From positions 26,881,105-26,945,104 of the forward strand of contig JALIRH010000006.1 in assembly GCA_023055505.1 (NCBI GenBank): DNA of 64,000 nucleotides, read 5' to 3'. Position numbers and translations under genes: made by a program. Of the stretch, positions 51,601 through 61,200 are shown one piece after another (position 1 is the stretch's first letter; each line of letters opens with the position of its first letter). The notes under the pieces are model-generated. The model was not told the DNA's origin. It searched no databases and worked only from the letters and a program-made list of their open reading frames with translations. The stretch is from Callipepla californica brunnescens (taxonomy: Eukaryota; Chordata; Aves; Galliformes; Odontophoridae).

Positions 51601-54600
51601 GGCATGGTGCTGGTGGCCTGGCCATGGCCAGGGGTAAGTGCAAGGCTCGCCCCAGAGCAGGGCCGCAGCCAGTGCAGCAGCATTCTCCTGCTCCACTTGC
51701 ATCATAGGAAAGGCAAAAAGAATCTGCTGCTAAGGTGTGAGCCATTTCTAGGTTTTAACAAGGGTAAGTAGGGCTTTTCAAAAAAGCTCGCGTACTTTAT
51801 GTTCCCACAGTCTCTTTCTGCAACAAGGACACTTACTGTAGATTGTTTTTATGATGAGTATCTCTGTTTCTGTTTGTGTTGGTCTTGCTCAATCAGTTCT
51901 GATTTGCGTTTCGATAAGGTACCCAGAATGAACATATTTCAAAAAAGGAGGAAGAAGATGGTAATTTTATGAGTATTTAGGTGGTATTAAACTTGTTTTC
52001 TGCAGCTACGCTTTCTTAACATGAGATTAGACTTCTGCTAACCTCACATTGTTAGGGTTTGGTTGTATTTGTGATGCTTATGTTTGCTGGCATATTTCAC
52101 AAATGGCCACTGTGTACTATTAGCAGCTACTGCAGATTCTTACATAATGCGAGATTCTGCTTTATTTGTGTGTTAAAAATTGTAGGTAACTTGTGGGAAA
52201 AAGTCAGTAAAATATGTTTTCATTTTTCCCAGGTACTCTTCAATGTATCAGTCACAATGAGAGGATGTGATACAACCAGGGGAAGAAAATATGCAATACT
52301 TAAGCCTATTGGTTTCAATGAAACCACCATTATTAATGTACAGAAAAGCTGTGCCTGTCAGAATGGAGACAGCACAAAGCACAAGAGAGTGTGGGCCGAT
52401 GAAACCTTTCCTGATGGCAGACAGCCCCATTGCAGTGACAGCAGCTGCAGCCACAGCAGAGAGACGTTTCCTTCTGAGGAGTGCAGGCAACACCAGGACC
52501 AGCCCATCTGCAGTGGCCAAGGAGATTGCATAGATGGAAAATGTTTCTGCTACAAGAACAAGCTAGGCAGGATTTATGGCAAATACTGTCAAATGGATGA
52601 TTTTTCTTGCCCATATCACCAGGGAAACTTATGTTCTGGTAAGCTGCAGAATTTAGGTCTGTGCTTTGTTTTTCTTTTCTTATGCTTTGTTTTCTGAAAC
52701 TTGCATACATTGTGCAGCTGAGAACAATGATATAAGACTGAGGTACAAGAACTGTGTGTGCAGAATTAGTTGCTATATATGAGATACTGAGAGAATAGAA
52801 GGAGCCATAACGTCTACATGTAGTTCTGATTTTCTAACACCCTATGTCAGTCTTGTGAGAGATACAGTGATATTTGGTTTCTAATACTGATATATAAGCA
52901 AACACTTTTCAGAACACCTGCTCCAAGTAAAGGATAGTGAGCACAATAGAATCAGGGAGAGTTGATAGAAATCCTCTTTTTATTTTGTGGTCTACCTTAT
53001 GTTTTTGAAGAAATCATACAAGTTAAACTTGTGTATGAACTAAGTAAAAAAACAAACAAACAAACAAAAAAAACCATGTGCCTTTAAGTTAATGTTAAGG
53101 AAAATAGGTTTTAAGTGGTAGAAGATCTATCCCTGGAGATATTCAAGGACAGGTTGACGGGGTCTCTGAGCAACCTGATTGAGATGTAGAGGTCCTTGTT
53201 CACTGCAGAGCATTGGACGAGATGACCCTTACGGGTCACTTCCAACTCAAAAAAATTGTATGATTTTATGATTCATTGCAACGCAAAGAACATGTTTTCA
53301 TGTTCTCAGTCTTCTTCTCTAAACCTGGCGAAGTCTGGGGATTTAGTTTTTCTTAATCTAAGCAGACCTTTCCAATTTGCTAGGTCCCAAAGCCTGAGAT
53401 GAGGTGGAAGAGGAAACAGGGAGATCTTTGTCTAAGGGGTGTTGGAGATTCTCATGTTGACAGTCCTCAAGGACAGCATGCAACATGTATTGTACAGCAT
53501 GGAGCCCAGGCAGAAAAAGGGGCAGCCTATACTTTGGTCCCACTGTTCCCCTCTCCCAACTCTTGGTGGTAGTTTAGATGGGACTGTCTCCTTCAGCTTT
53601 TCTGTGGCACAAGAAAAGTCATCACAGTGCATGTGAAGCCTATTTACTGCTGAGGCATGGCTGAGGAAGTCTCATAAGATTTTCTAGAGCTGCAAGTGTT
53701 TTATGTGCTCTCTGTTTCCATATTACCTAAAGGTGTTTTCCCATGCTGTAAAACTATGGCTAAACATTACCAGCACATCAATTGTACACCTGCCTAAATG
53801 TACTGCAATGTGAAAAACGTCTGGATTTTGCCCTAAAGCTCCCAGTGCTTTTCCTGGAAGATTATCAAATCAGCAGAGGTTCTCTGTAGCCTTTGAGTCC
53901 TTAAGGGTGTGCATTTTAAGTTCATATTACACAACCCACTGTTCATAAACGCAGTATATCCACCTCACCTGCTCAGTCATCTGTCCCTTCCAAAGGTAAA
54001 AAAATGTTGTGGTAATGCATGTTTCTGAAAAGAAAATGAAAAGAACTGGCTTGGACATATGAACTTGATACTCCTTTTTCTCAAAATTTGGCAATTTATT
54101 TCAGCTGAATGCTTTACTGCTACAGAGAAGTTTGTTTAGTTTGCTTCAAGACTGTTTTCATGAAAGTTGTGTAATTTTTAATCTCTGCTGCTTTGATCCA
54201 AGGCATCAAGGAACACTGTGGTAAAAAATGTCAGAACAAGATCAAGGTAGCAGCTTTTTGCTCAAATTAGCAACAAAGAGCAGCCATAAATACATATCAT
54301 GGTGATAATTTCAGGCTAATTGTTAACCTAAAAGCTTATCAGCTGGCCAAGGGCTATATTAGCTGTTTAACATAAAACACCTGCAATACAAACATATGCG
54401 TATAAAAATTGACTTTCTGTGTTTTCATAAGAGCATTTGACTCAAGATTATCTGATGTTTTAGGTAATGGTGAATGTGAAGCTGGTAAATGTAAATGCTT
54501 TGCTGACTGGGAAGGTGACCGTTGCCAGTGTTCATTACAATCAGCAAAGCAGTGCCTGAATTCAAAGGGCCAGATCTGCAGTGGAAGAGGAAACTGTGTA

Positions 54601-57600
54601 TGTGGAAAATGTGAGTGCACTGACCCAAGAAGCTTTGGCCGTTTGTGTGAATACTGCCCTGCTTGTAACAAAGCCTGTGAAGAAAACTGGTACGTTTCTC
54701 GTGCTACACTTCATGTTTAACTCTACAGTGTTGAAGCAAGGAGAAATATTTCTGGCTATGTGTGCTTTGTGCTGTTTTTCTTAGATATTTAGATTATGGG
54801 AAACTTGAAACAATTCCTACTTGAGGCTTCTTCCTATGTAGCTGGGGGGGTTCACGCTAACAAAAGAGCTGAGTGCTATTTTGCACCATTCAGTGAATTC
54901 ACCAATCTTCCTGCTTTGGGAAGTCATAGAAGCTATGTCCTACATGTATAGCTTTTTTGTCTGTATTAAGGGACAGTTCTTCATATTGAATCTTCTAAGT
55001 AGGGAACAAAACTTTGGAGTTTTAAAAGTAGACACTTGGTCCTATTGTTGAATGTCGCTATGTCCAGTAATATTTCCTGAATTTCTCTCTGCACACTCCT
55101 TGTGCCTCCAGTCTGAAAGGACTAAGAATGAGTAGAAGCAGTACCCATGCACTGTGTTTTCTAAGGCAGAGTAAATAAAACTCTTTCCTTAGGCATGGTT
55201 CTTCTGGGCCTCCTGTAACATGATTCAGATATTGTCTTTGCATCCCAACATGGACAAAAAGGTGACAGATCAGCCTTTAGTAGGGAAGGGAAATGCAGTA
55301 GGACCAGAACTGTTGATTGTTTGTACTCATTTGAATTATAGCTCAGCTGGTGAATGCACTGGGGAGACAAGTCGGGCTGTATCTGCTGTGACTGCTGGAA
55401 GACTCTCTGGATAAAATGCAGTTAGCCTTTCTGGCTTAGACTTGTTCAAAGTCACTATGAAACATGCTTTTAATACATTCAGAAGATGGTATACCTTCAT
55501 TTAAAAAAGAGCCAAGGCTTTTCTGGTATCACTCGAGATGTCCTGCAAAGCTATAAAGTGAAAATAGTGGGACTGCCATGCTGCCTGCCACCATGGTGAT
55601 GCTCTGTATAAGCTGCCTAGTACTGAAAACTTACAGGTTTTTCCTAACAAATCATCAAAAAAATTCTTAACAATCACAGCATGTTTCCCAATGAGAATAA
55701 TAGATAAGGAAGAATAAGAATGCAAAAGAGGCTGACAGTGGAAGAGACAGTGTAAGACCCCGGAGGAACACATCAGAGGATGCAGAGCAGGGGCCGGATG
55801 AAGGGGACTTGAAACCAAACAGATGTTTTACTTACTAATTCTGAGTGGTCAGCCTTGAGAAGTGTCACAGGGATGAAATGCTGAGGAAGGCATCGCATTT
55901 CAGAAAAAAAAATAAATGTCGCAATGTTTTTACTAACAACAGGAAAACATGATACGTCAGCTTGTTGATAGAATCTCTGCAAGGAGAGTGCAGAGGAAGA
56001 CATAGGGTTTTAATTACATTTCTCTTATAGGAATTGCGTTCAGTGCCATCATTCTAACAATGCATCTCAAGCTAAACTTGACCAGTGTAAAACCTCATGT
56101 GCTTACCTATTGCATTATGTTGACCAAACTTCAGGTATGTGGTATTTTCTGGATCATTTTGATGAGAGTGAAAATCTGTCCAGATTAACGTTCGAAATCA
56201 TCACTGTTGCAGTGCCTTTCAAAAGTGTGTTAGTATTATTACAGTAAGAAGGAAGGAGAGCGAGAAAAAAAGAAATTACTCCTAGCTTCAGGGAAAGTAA
56301 AAGACAAATAGTAACAGGAAATGTAATTGGCATGCTTTGCTAAATAGATTTCCCATTTCCTTGAGAAGTCACATCTAATAATAATGAATCCTGCCTGAGC
56401 CATGCTTAAAGAAATATTTATAAAAGTCCATTATGACATTTGTATGTTTTATTACATTGGAAATGTTTACATTATTTGACATTACCAGAAATGAAGGATG
56501 AAATAGAATGCTTACTTCACTGTCACAAATGTTTAAATACTCCTTGCAAGTACAAAAACGCCGTAGTTTTGAGGACTTTGGAAGAATAAAATATTTTTTT
56601 ATAAAATATCATTAAGCTGAATTAGTCCACATTGCATCAAAAATGGACATAGATGGTTATGTTTTGTCACGTCACATTTTTGTGTGTCTTTTTCTCTTGA
56701 AGATTTTTGTGAATGGGAAAACTAATTGAGAATAGTTTTCTCTTGACCTTTTTAATTAGAAGAAAGCCTACTGTGTGAGAGCGTTGGCCAGTGAAGGGAA
56801 TACTGCAAAAGGAATCAAGAAACCGTGTTTTCTTTCATATTTTGCCAGTGATCTGTGCTGTAATCTCATAAAAATCAAACTGTCTTGGCCCTGAACATCT
56901 CTAACAATTCATCTTCTCTACTTCAGCCATAAACTCACTGGTTTGCAGAGAATTTATGGTGGCTAACACAGCAAAGCCTTAGTCTTCTGTAGATTAGAGG
57001 GATAATATTTGAACATTTTTCGGTGCTTGATCTTAATCTGAGTTCTTGTTCTTTGCTTTAAAAGTTTGTGTATGGCAACATGAGCTATTTTCCCTTAATG
57101 TTTACCAGGCTTGTGTTACGTTTGTGCTCCATTAAGATGCGGTGGTAAATGTAAATGTGCTTTAGGGGTGTGCTTGTTCTGTATTGCAGGCTTTACACTT
57201 GTGTTTTCCTTTCATTGCAGAATGTTTCTCTGGACGAAGCTACTTCAGAGTGTTTTCCATAATCTTTATAGTTACATTTCTCATCGGGTTGCTTGTTGTA
57301 CTTATCATCAGGCAGATAATTCTGCAGGGAAATAGCAATAAAGTTAAATCTTCAGCTGATTACCGAGTCTCTGCAACAAAGAAGGTAATTGATTTCAGAG
57401 CCATCATATTCAGTAATTTATTTCTTGCACATAAAAGTTAGCTAATTGTTGATAAAAATTGTATCTTCTCCTTCAAGGAAAAGATGTTTTTGCCTACTGT
57501 TTGTACAAGAACAGTAACATACAGACGTGACAAACCAGAGGAAATAAATATCGACATCAGCAAGTTACGATTAAATGAAACTTTCAAGTGTGAATTCTGA
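18496..57600 (+). CDS. ITGB8: Integrin beta-8 subunit precursor (14 coding exons)
   Basis: The joined exons are 18496-18625, 30704-30789, 33411-33585, 35720-35966, 37363-37528, 41700-41858, 46646-46741, 46834-46923, 49383-49517, 52233-52638, 54464-54689, 56031-56134, 57221-57384 and 57478-57600. They total 2307 nt, or 768 residues. The product is a type I membrane receptor subunit that pairs with integrin alpha-v, binds the RGD site of latent TGF-beta and allows its activation. Visible landmarks are the signal peptide, PSI domain (46-95), beta-I domain with MIDAS D155/S157/S159, the specificity loop closed by C212 and C219, N250/D252/P254/E255 of the synergistic metal site, EGF modules (468 to about 637), a membrane helix (about 684-703) and a tail without NPxY. 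All splice sites are GT-AG, phases agree and there is no internal stop, so the gene looks intact. The assignment over other beta subunits rests on the tail, the MHNN sequence after the MIDAS and the loop. Confidence 0.97.
25975..26295 (+). mobile_element. CR1 LINE 3' end
   Basis: The plus strand encodes the usual CR1 C-terminus in decayed form ([29 protein letters not shown]), followed by a 3' end with TTTTCCAACCTTAATGATTC and TGTGATTCCATGG. It resembles the outer CR1 of intron 5 (same AAGAAAC...TTAGATG...AAGAACATG run), so the two copies probably belong to one subfamily. It is 5'-truncated and inert. Confidence 0.92.
28684..28731 (-). mobile_element. Very short CR1 3' tail, reverse orientation
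   Basis: ATCACAGAATCGTAGGGGTT and GGAAGGGACCTCAAGAGATC form the reversed last 48 bases of a CR1. It is cut off abruptly at about 28731, next to a coding-like block that runs in the same (minus) direction. Confidence 0.88.
28735..29200 (-). other. Unidentified coding-like block on the minus strand
   Basis: Two overlapping minus-strand frames look more protein-like than the surroundings. One (29197 down to 28985) is rich in Lys/Arg ([33 protein letters not shown]). The other (29051 down to 28836) reads [19 protein letters not shown] and [19 protein letters not shown] before a TGA. Charged-helix content, the [18 protein letters not shown] run and a stop just before the CR1 tail suggest the 3' part of a retroposed or repeat-encoded ORF with a frameshift. 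I do not recognise the family, and chance is not excluded. Confidence 0.3.
30704..30789 (+). CDS. ITGB8: ITGB8 exon 2: PSI domain, first half
   Basis: Residues 44-72 carry five cysteines (48, 56, 59, 66, 69) in the pattern CxxxxxxxCxxCxxxxxxCGWC. This is the start of the plexin-semaphorin-integrin domain, the small disulfide-rich knot at the integrin knee. The acceptor is TTTCATTGCAG and the donor GAG|GTATGG, phase 0. Confidence 0.97.
30790..33410 (+). other. ITGB8 intron 2 (2.6 kb)
   Basis: AT-rich intron with a TATCTATCTA patch near 31160 and no recognised repeat, exon or RNA gene. Confidence 0.85.
33411..33585 (+). CDS. ITGB8: ITGB8 exon 3: PSI end and first part of hybrid domain
   Basis: Residues 73-130 contain the last two PSI cysteines (C84 and C95) and then beta-strand-rich hybrid-domain sequence with [15 protein letters not shown], a hallmark of integrin beta subunits just before the beta-I domain. 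The exon ends in phase 1, completed by GA of the next exon to give glycine 131. Confidence 0.97.
33586..35719 (+). other. ITGB8 intron 3 (2.1 kb)
   Basis: AT-rich, with no recognised repeat. The open frames at 35402-35743 partly run into exon 4 and are not separate genes. Confidence 0.85.
35720..35966 (+). CDS. ITGB8: ITGB8 exon 4: beta-I domain with MIDAS
   Basis: Residues 131-212 begin the beta-I (von Willebrand A-like) domain. [15 protein letters not shown] places the ligand-binding metal site at D155, S157 and S159. The next residues are M160, H161, N162, N163, where most beta subunits have the two aspartates of the ADMIDAS, a known beta-8 peculiarity. [20 protein letters not shown] is the conserved helix-strand that follows. 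C212 starts the specificity loop, and the donor splits serine 213. Confidence 0.97.
35967..37362 (+). other. ITGB8 intron 4 (1.4 kb)
   Basis: AT-rich intron with a T-run at about 36737-36747 and no recognised element. Confidence 0.85.
37363..37528 (+). CDS. ITGB8: ITGB8 exon 5: specificity loop and SyMBS of beta-I domain
   Basis: Residues 213-268. The loop CSDYNLDC is closed by C212 (exon 4) and C219 and helps select alpha-v ligands. [14 protein letters not shown] supplies N250, D252, P254 and E255 of the synergistic metal site; E255 also serves the MIDAS. The sequon NIT that I recall in human beta-8 at the LTENIT position reads DNIA here, so that glycan site is absent. The donor is CAG|GTAAGG, phase 0. 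Confidence 0.97.
38600..40165 (+). mobile_element. Outer CR1 LINE, interrupted by a second CR1
   Basis: The left part (38600-39032) reads [33 protein letters not shown] and [12 protein letters not shown], the N-terminal side of CR1 reverse transcriptase. After the insertion the right part (39275-40165) resumes with [16 protein letters not shown] (catalytic ADD retained in text), [18 protein letters not shown], the C-terminus and a 3' end CCAACCTTACTGATTCCATG. By comparison with CR1 protein, roughly 150 codons between the parts are missing. Several frameshifts and stops make it inert. Confidence 0.92.
39033..39274 (+). mobile_element. Inner CR1 3' end with expanded octamer tail
   Basis: A complete CR1 3' end (TTGCCCAGAGAGGTTGTGGA, TTGAGGTCCTCTTCAACCCA) sits inside the RT region of another CR1 in the same direction. 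It terminates in about eight ATTCTRTG-like units (39209-39274), the longest such tail in the window. It must be younger than its host. Confidence 0.9.
41700..41858 (+). CDS. ITGB8: ITGB8 exon 6: beta-I domain core
   Basis: Residues 269-321. [20 protein letters not shown] holds the central beta strand ending at D286, which corresponds to the metal-site aspartate of other beta subunits. [17 protein letters not shown] follows, with C308 of a conserved disulfide. The donor is ATG|GTAAGG, phase 0. Confidence 0.97.
41859..46645 (+). other. ITGB8 intron 6 (4.8 kb)
   Basis: Several T-runs (43753-43764, 43866-43881). An 88-residue minus-strand open frame at 42737-43003 is not recognised. No known repeat is seen. 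Confidence 0.85.
46646..46741 (+). CDS. ITGB8: ITGB8 exon 7: beta-I domain
   Basis: Residues 322-353, starting [20 protein letters not shown]: the helix and strand typical of beta-I domains, continuing to HWYK. The exon is 96 bp, in frame at both ends. The donor is AAA|GTAGGT. Confidence 0.97.
46834..46923 (+). CDS. ITGB8: ITGB8 exon 8: beta-I C-terminal helices
   Basis: Residues 354-383, starting DLLPLLPGT and ending VVEAYQ. This is the last part of the beta-I domain, including the start of the alpha-7 helix that shifts during activation in other integrins. It is separated from exon 7 by an intron of only 92 bp. The donor is CAG|GTATGA. Confidence 0.97.
46924..49382 (+). other. ITGB8 intron 8 (2.5 kb)
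   Basis: AT-rich intron without recognised elements. Confidence 0.85.
49383..49517 (+). CDS. ITGB8: ITGB8 exon 9: end of beta-I and return to hybrid domain
   Basis: Residues 384-428, with [20 protein letters not shown] completing the alpha-7 helix and entering the second hybrid strand. FNIT is a glycosylation sequon, and CPDG and EGCKN carry a conserved cysteine pair. The frame closes with GAA|GTATGT, phase 0. Confidence 0.97.
49518..52232 (+). other. ITGB8 intron 9 (2.7 kb)
   Basis: Mostly AT-rich, but 51030-51700 is clearly GC-richer than the rest of the gene body and includes a perfect 16-bp palindrome at 51617-51632. No known repeat is recognised there. Confidence 0.8.
52233..52638 (+). 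CDS. ITGB8: ITGB8 exon 10: hybrid end and first EGF modules
   Basis: Residues 429-563, the largest coding exon. FNVS and FNET are sequons. The cysteine-rich part starts at C468/C470 and includes C495, C500, C512, C521, C527, C532, C534, C547, C554 and C562. Unusually, the expected cysteine at 472 is Asn and the one in the CxCGxC motif at 529 is Asp. Two more cysteines of the human protein between 478 and 494 also appear to be missing. The reading frame and splice sites are intact. The exon ends in phase 1 within glycine 564. Confidence 0.95.
52639..54463 (+). other. ITGB8 intron 10 (1.8 kb)
   Basis: Contains one CR1 3' end (53118-53276) and an A/CAAA-rich patch (53045-53073). The remainder is unremarkable. 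Confidence 0.85.
53118..53276 (+). mobile_element. CR1 LINE 3' end
   Basis: CCCTGGAGATATTCAAGGAC, CATTGGACGAGATGACCCTT and ACTTCCAACTC match the last part of a CR1. It ends in TTGTATGATTTTATGATTC. It is 5'-truncated and non-coding. Confidence 0.9.
54464..54689 (+). CDS. ITGB8: ITGB8 exon 11: EGF modules 3-4
   Basis: Residues 564-638 contain two standard integrin EGF modules: [20 protein letters not shown] and then [18 protein letters not shown], ending [12 protein letters not shown]. Here the CxCGxCxC pattern is complete, unlike exon 10. These modules form the rigid lower leg. The donor GTACGT splits tryptophan 639. Confidence 0.97.
54690..56030 (+). other. ITGB8 intron 11 (1.3 kb)
   Basis: No recognised repeat or gene. 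The open frames present are short and unbiased. Confidence 0.8.
56031..56134 (+). CDS. ITGB8: ITGB8 exon 12: beta-tail domain
   Basis: Residues 639-673, starting [20 protein letters not shown] and ending HYVDQTS. This is the short membrane-proximal beta-tail, with four cysteines and an NAS sequon. The exon ends in phase 1; the next exon completes glutamate 674. Confidence 0.97.
56135..57220 (+). other. ITGB8 intron 12 (1.1 kb)
   Basis: AT-rich. A cysteine-dense open frame at about 57111-57190 is noted separately and is not part of the integrin reading frame. Confidence 0.85.
57221..57384 (+). CDS. ITGB8: ITGB8 exon 13: transmembrane helix
   Basis: Residues 674-728. A single hydrophobic segment [20 protein letters not shown] (684-703) is followed by R704 and the start of the cytoplasmic tail with [12 protein letters not shown]. 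The basic stop-transfer residue and the absence of the usual KLLxxxHDRRE motif fit beta-8, whose tail differs from all other beta subunits. The donor is AAG|GTAATT. Confidence 0.97.
57478..57600 (+). CDS. ITGB8: ITGB8 exon 14: cytoplasmic tail and stop
   Basis: Residues 729-768. [20 protein letters not shown] and LNETFKCEF form the beta-8-specific tail. There is no NPxY/NPxF motif, so talin and kindlin binding as in beta-1 or beta-3 is not expected. The stop TGA is at 57598-57600. Intron 13 before it is only 93 bp. Confidence 0.97.
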   Translation, partial: EKMFLPTVCTRTVTYRRDKPEEINIDISKLRLNETFKCEF

Positions 57601-58129
57601 AGACAGTGTGTTTTCTGCAAATGTCTGTTTCCACCATTCTCTACTTTTTAAAAGCTACCACTCTGTCAGAATCTGGACTGTTGCTGTTTGTGTCATGCAT
57701 TCTGTTGGATACTGTAACAACGTGACATGTAAGCATATTCACATAATGTGACTATGTCTGAACCTATAGCTGCTGTATTTTTTTATTTTTATTTTTATTT
57801 TTAAAGAAAATGTGCGTTACTACTGTTCAGGAACATTAGTGTCGATGTAGCACTTTAATGTATTCTAATTTATTTAGTTCTGGCATAGAATGTAGGTATG
57901 AACAGATCTGAGAAAGCACTGATCTCGCTCTACTTGTAGCTAGTACTGATGTAGTCTGTGGGAATGGACAAAAACTGTGACTGAAATTTTAACATTGCTG
58001 TATATTATAGCAATAGGTGAAACTATTCAAATGCTCTTAAATAGAGTAAATGGTACTTCTATAGCTCTCTCAGTTGACTAAATTCCACTGATTTGTCTGC
58101 ATCAGCCTCTTAGATTTTCCTCTTTGCTT

Positions 58130-58135
58130 AATAAA
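58130..58135 (+). terminator. Candidate proximal poly(A) signal AATAAA
   Basis: The hexamer AATAAA lies 530 bases after the stop codon. A TG-rich stretch (TACCAGTGTGTGTGTAGG) follows at about 58164, which is typical of a downstream GU element. It could produce a short mRNA form. Confidence 0.4.
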
Positions 58136-58167
58136 AATGACTGGATTAAATGAGTGCTTAGTTACCA

Positions 58168-58225
58168 GTGTGTGTGTAGGCACACACACATGCACACATA
58201 CACACAGACAATTATATATATAGGT
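58168..58225. repeat. TG/CA-rich and TA microsatellite patch
   Basis: GTGTGTGT is followed closely by CACACACACA, further CACA units and TATATATATA. The TG and CA runs can pair as a small hairpin in RNA. Confidence 0.8.
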
Positions 58226-61200
58226 TTTTTTATGTGTTATGTCACTTAAAAATAATTTATATCTGACAAAGAGTACTTTTTAGCTGTCTTGCTTTTTTCA
58301 ACATAACACTTTCATGTGAATATTAAGATATTAAAGAAACTGAGCGGCTGCAGAAAATGAGTTCCTCTGTCCACCAGCACCACCTGCTCTGGAACCACTG
58401 CCTGCTGACTGCACCTTTGGAGTCAGCAGCATCAGCTCCAGTCAGATAAACAGCACCAGAGATGTGTTTGTTCTGCTAGCTGCGTGCCAGTGTTCTGCCA
58501 AGTAAGGGCTTGTTCCTTTCGTATGTCAGACTTAAGTCTGATTTTACACACATGCTTTTTTTCGTTGTAAGTTAGTTGACAGGATTCATTTTTCTCGTTC
58601 TGTACTTTACCACTTTTAATTTTTGTTGCTGTGCATCGAGAAATGTGTATGGCTTGATGGGACAAAGAATCTGCAGTTTGAAAGAAGTGGTCGAACATTG
58701 GAACCATTCCCTCAAGAGAACATATTAACTGATTTCATAAATATAGGCCCAAATTCTGCCTTCAGAAATGGGCAAAACTCTTCTAAACACAGCGGGGGAC
58801 CAATATAAGCTCATCTGAAAGCAGAATTTGAGCTAGAAGTTCAATAAGTGTTTCTTACCCTTGAAACTGGTTGTAGTTGTAGAAAGTGTGTTTTTGCTTT
58901 ACACTAATGGGCAGAGCCAACCAGCACTGTGGTTTATGTTGCCAAGATCCTAAGAAATTATGTTGAGTGTCTGTGAAACATGCACTAAAATCTTGGTGGT
59001 GAAAAAAAGAAAAAAAAGAGTGGTCTCATAGGACATCATGGAGTGTGTCACTTTAACAGTTTTAATTACTGGTACTAAATATTGATCTGTGATTGCCATA
59101 AGTAAGAGTTACAGAAACAGTGGGATCGCTTTACATGAAATTTGGTGGCAATTAGAATGTAGTAGAATTTCCCATTCAGTATTTATTCTGTCAGTTCCCA
59201 CAGGTGAAAGAAGGGCAGGATGCAGAACACATAATTGTTATGTGGATGTTCACAATTAATATTTTGGATCATGAAAAAAAGAAAGTGGTAAAATGGCCTT
59301 TTAATTGTTTCTGAAGCAATCCTCAGAGTACTCCCTTAGCTTCCCAGCATTCAGGTAAAAGTCTCATTTAAAGGAACAGTGGTTGCCTTACACTGACCTT
59401 GATTTTACATAGCTTCGTCATCTTATCTACAGGTTCATTCAGGCTCAAGAATTACTTTGTAGCATATCAGTAATACCTTGAACTTTCCATTTTAAAATGG
59501 ATTTTCTTTCCATGTAAATTAACAGACCCAGAAAGGCTGGTTTCAATGGGAGTAAGATAAAAAGCCATTAAGGTTTACTTACTATTGTCCTTGTTGCAGT
59601 TTTTCCGAGGAGGAAAAAAATTCTCTGGTCATCTATTTCACTTAGCAAAACTAAACAAAGAAATAAAACCTCACTGGAGAATACCTGTGTTTATAACAAA
59701 AATTATGATTACATTCCTTAGCAGTATGTTATAATTTTTTGAACAGAAAAGATTCATCAACTTGTATTTCTCCTAACAGCCCTTAAGCCACTTTCTGAAG
59801 TGATAGCTATTGTTTTTTTCCTCTAGAATTTATTTGTTCACTGTTGGAGGAAGCAAAATGTGGCTAGGGGACAATGGAGCTGGTGTCTTTGAGGAAGAAA
59901 GGTAGGATACATAATACGCATCGTTCAGATACATCCCATTGCTGCCACTTTGCACCTGTAAACCTTTGTTAGCATTGCGGTGCTGCCTGCTGTATGTCTT
60001 TATCAGACACCTGGCTGAGTGTGTGAAATGCTGCACTCAAACAGAGCAGGCTTGTGGGACAAATTGCAATGTTGGCTACTTGCAGTCTTAAGTTAAAAAA
60101 AAAAAAAAATTAAAGGCTTTTTCTTGCATCTCACCCATTGTATTGTAGAGGGAGCTAGTGAAAAAGAATAAGCTGTTGCTAATGTGACAGGTCAAGGCTC
60201 TTAAAGGCCCATGGGGAGCCTACATAGAGCAGGATCCTTGGGAAGAGGCTTTGTTTCTGAGGATGGAATCTATCCATGAGAAACTCTGGCTTTACTCAGT
60301 GCTTGTTTCCCTCTGCCTTTGACCATGTTTTTCAGAAGAGCTGCTGCAGGAGATGAATAGACCAACAAAAGCCTCACTATTTAGGGAGCTGTGTTCCCTC
60401 AGCACATGACCTTAAATGAGAAAGCAGCCTGTAATTCACTAGGAATTTCCTCAGCAGTCACAGAAGGATTGTGCTTCCTATAGCACTTAATATGGGAGAT
60501 ATCACAGAGAAATTAGTTCAGATTTATTTTCAAAGTAATGTGCATCAAAGATGCTTCTAAAAATACGAGGGAAATATCTAACCTCAGCGTAGCACATTTC
60601 AGAATTTTGGAGTAAACCATTTTATACGAGGCTGCTCAAAAAAATGAAAAGAAGGTCAAACAATTTGAACACATGCCTATACCTAACAGTATGCTTACAG
60701 ACACTGTGACATCTCATTGCTGTTTGCAGCCTTTTCTTTTAGAAGCAGAGCATCTTTCTGACTCTTCACAGTAGAGTTGTAAATGTTAAAAATGTCAGTT
60801 CTAATCCCGCGTTATTTTTACCTCTGGTTTATTAACTGTGTAGCATTTCAGAAATGGCACATTCATGGTGGTAACACACACGCATCTTCAGATTTGTTTT
60901 CTGAGGCTCTGAGGGAGATTAAAAAATGCTGTGTATTGATTATTTCCAAGCATCACGAGCACATTAATAACACCACTACAGATGTGTGTGGGAAAAGAGC
61001 TGTTTCATCCAGAAAACGTGTACATGGTATGTGAGAAATTTTCATTGTGACTTGCTGAAATTCCCTTATGTTCACAAGCAGCGTTGCCAGTGGACCTTAA
61101 AAAGGAAGGACATCTGTGTAGGCATAGTTTACAGTTTAGCCATTATAACCAACTGGATTTATTTTTTCCTTTCTATGATGTCATGAAAACATGCTATGTA

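Noticed and set aside
52248..52710. Antisense open frames over exon 10
   Set aside because: They are shadows of the real integrin exon. Frame and cysteine pattern favour the plus strand.
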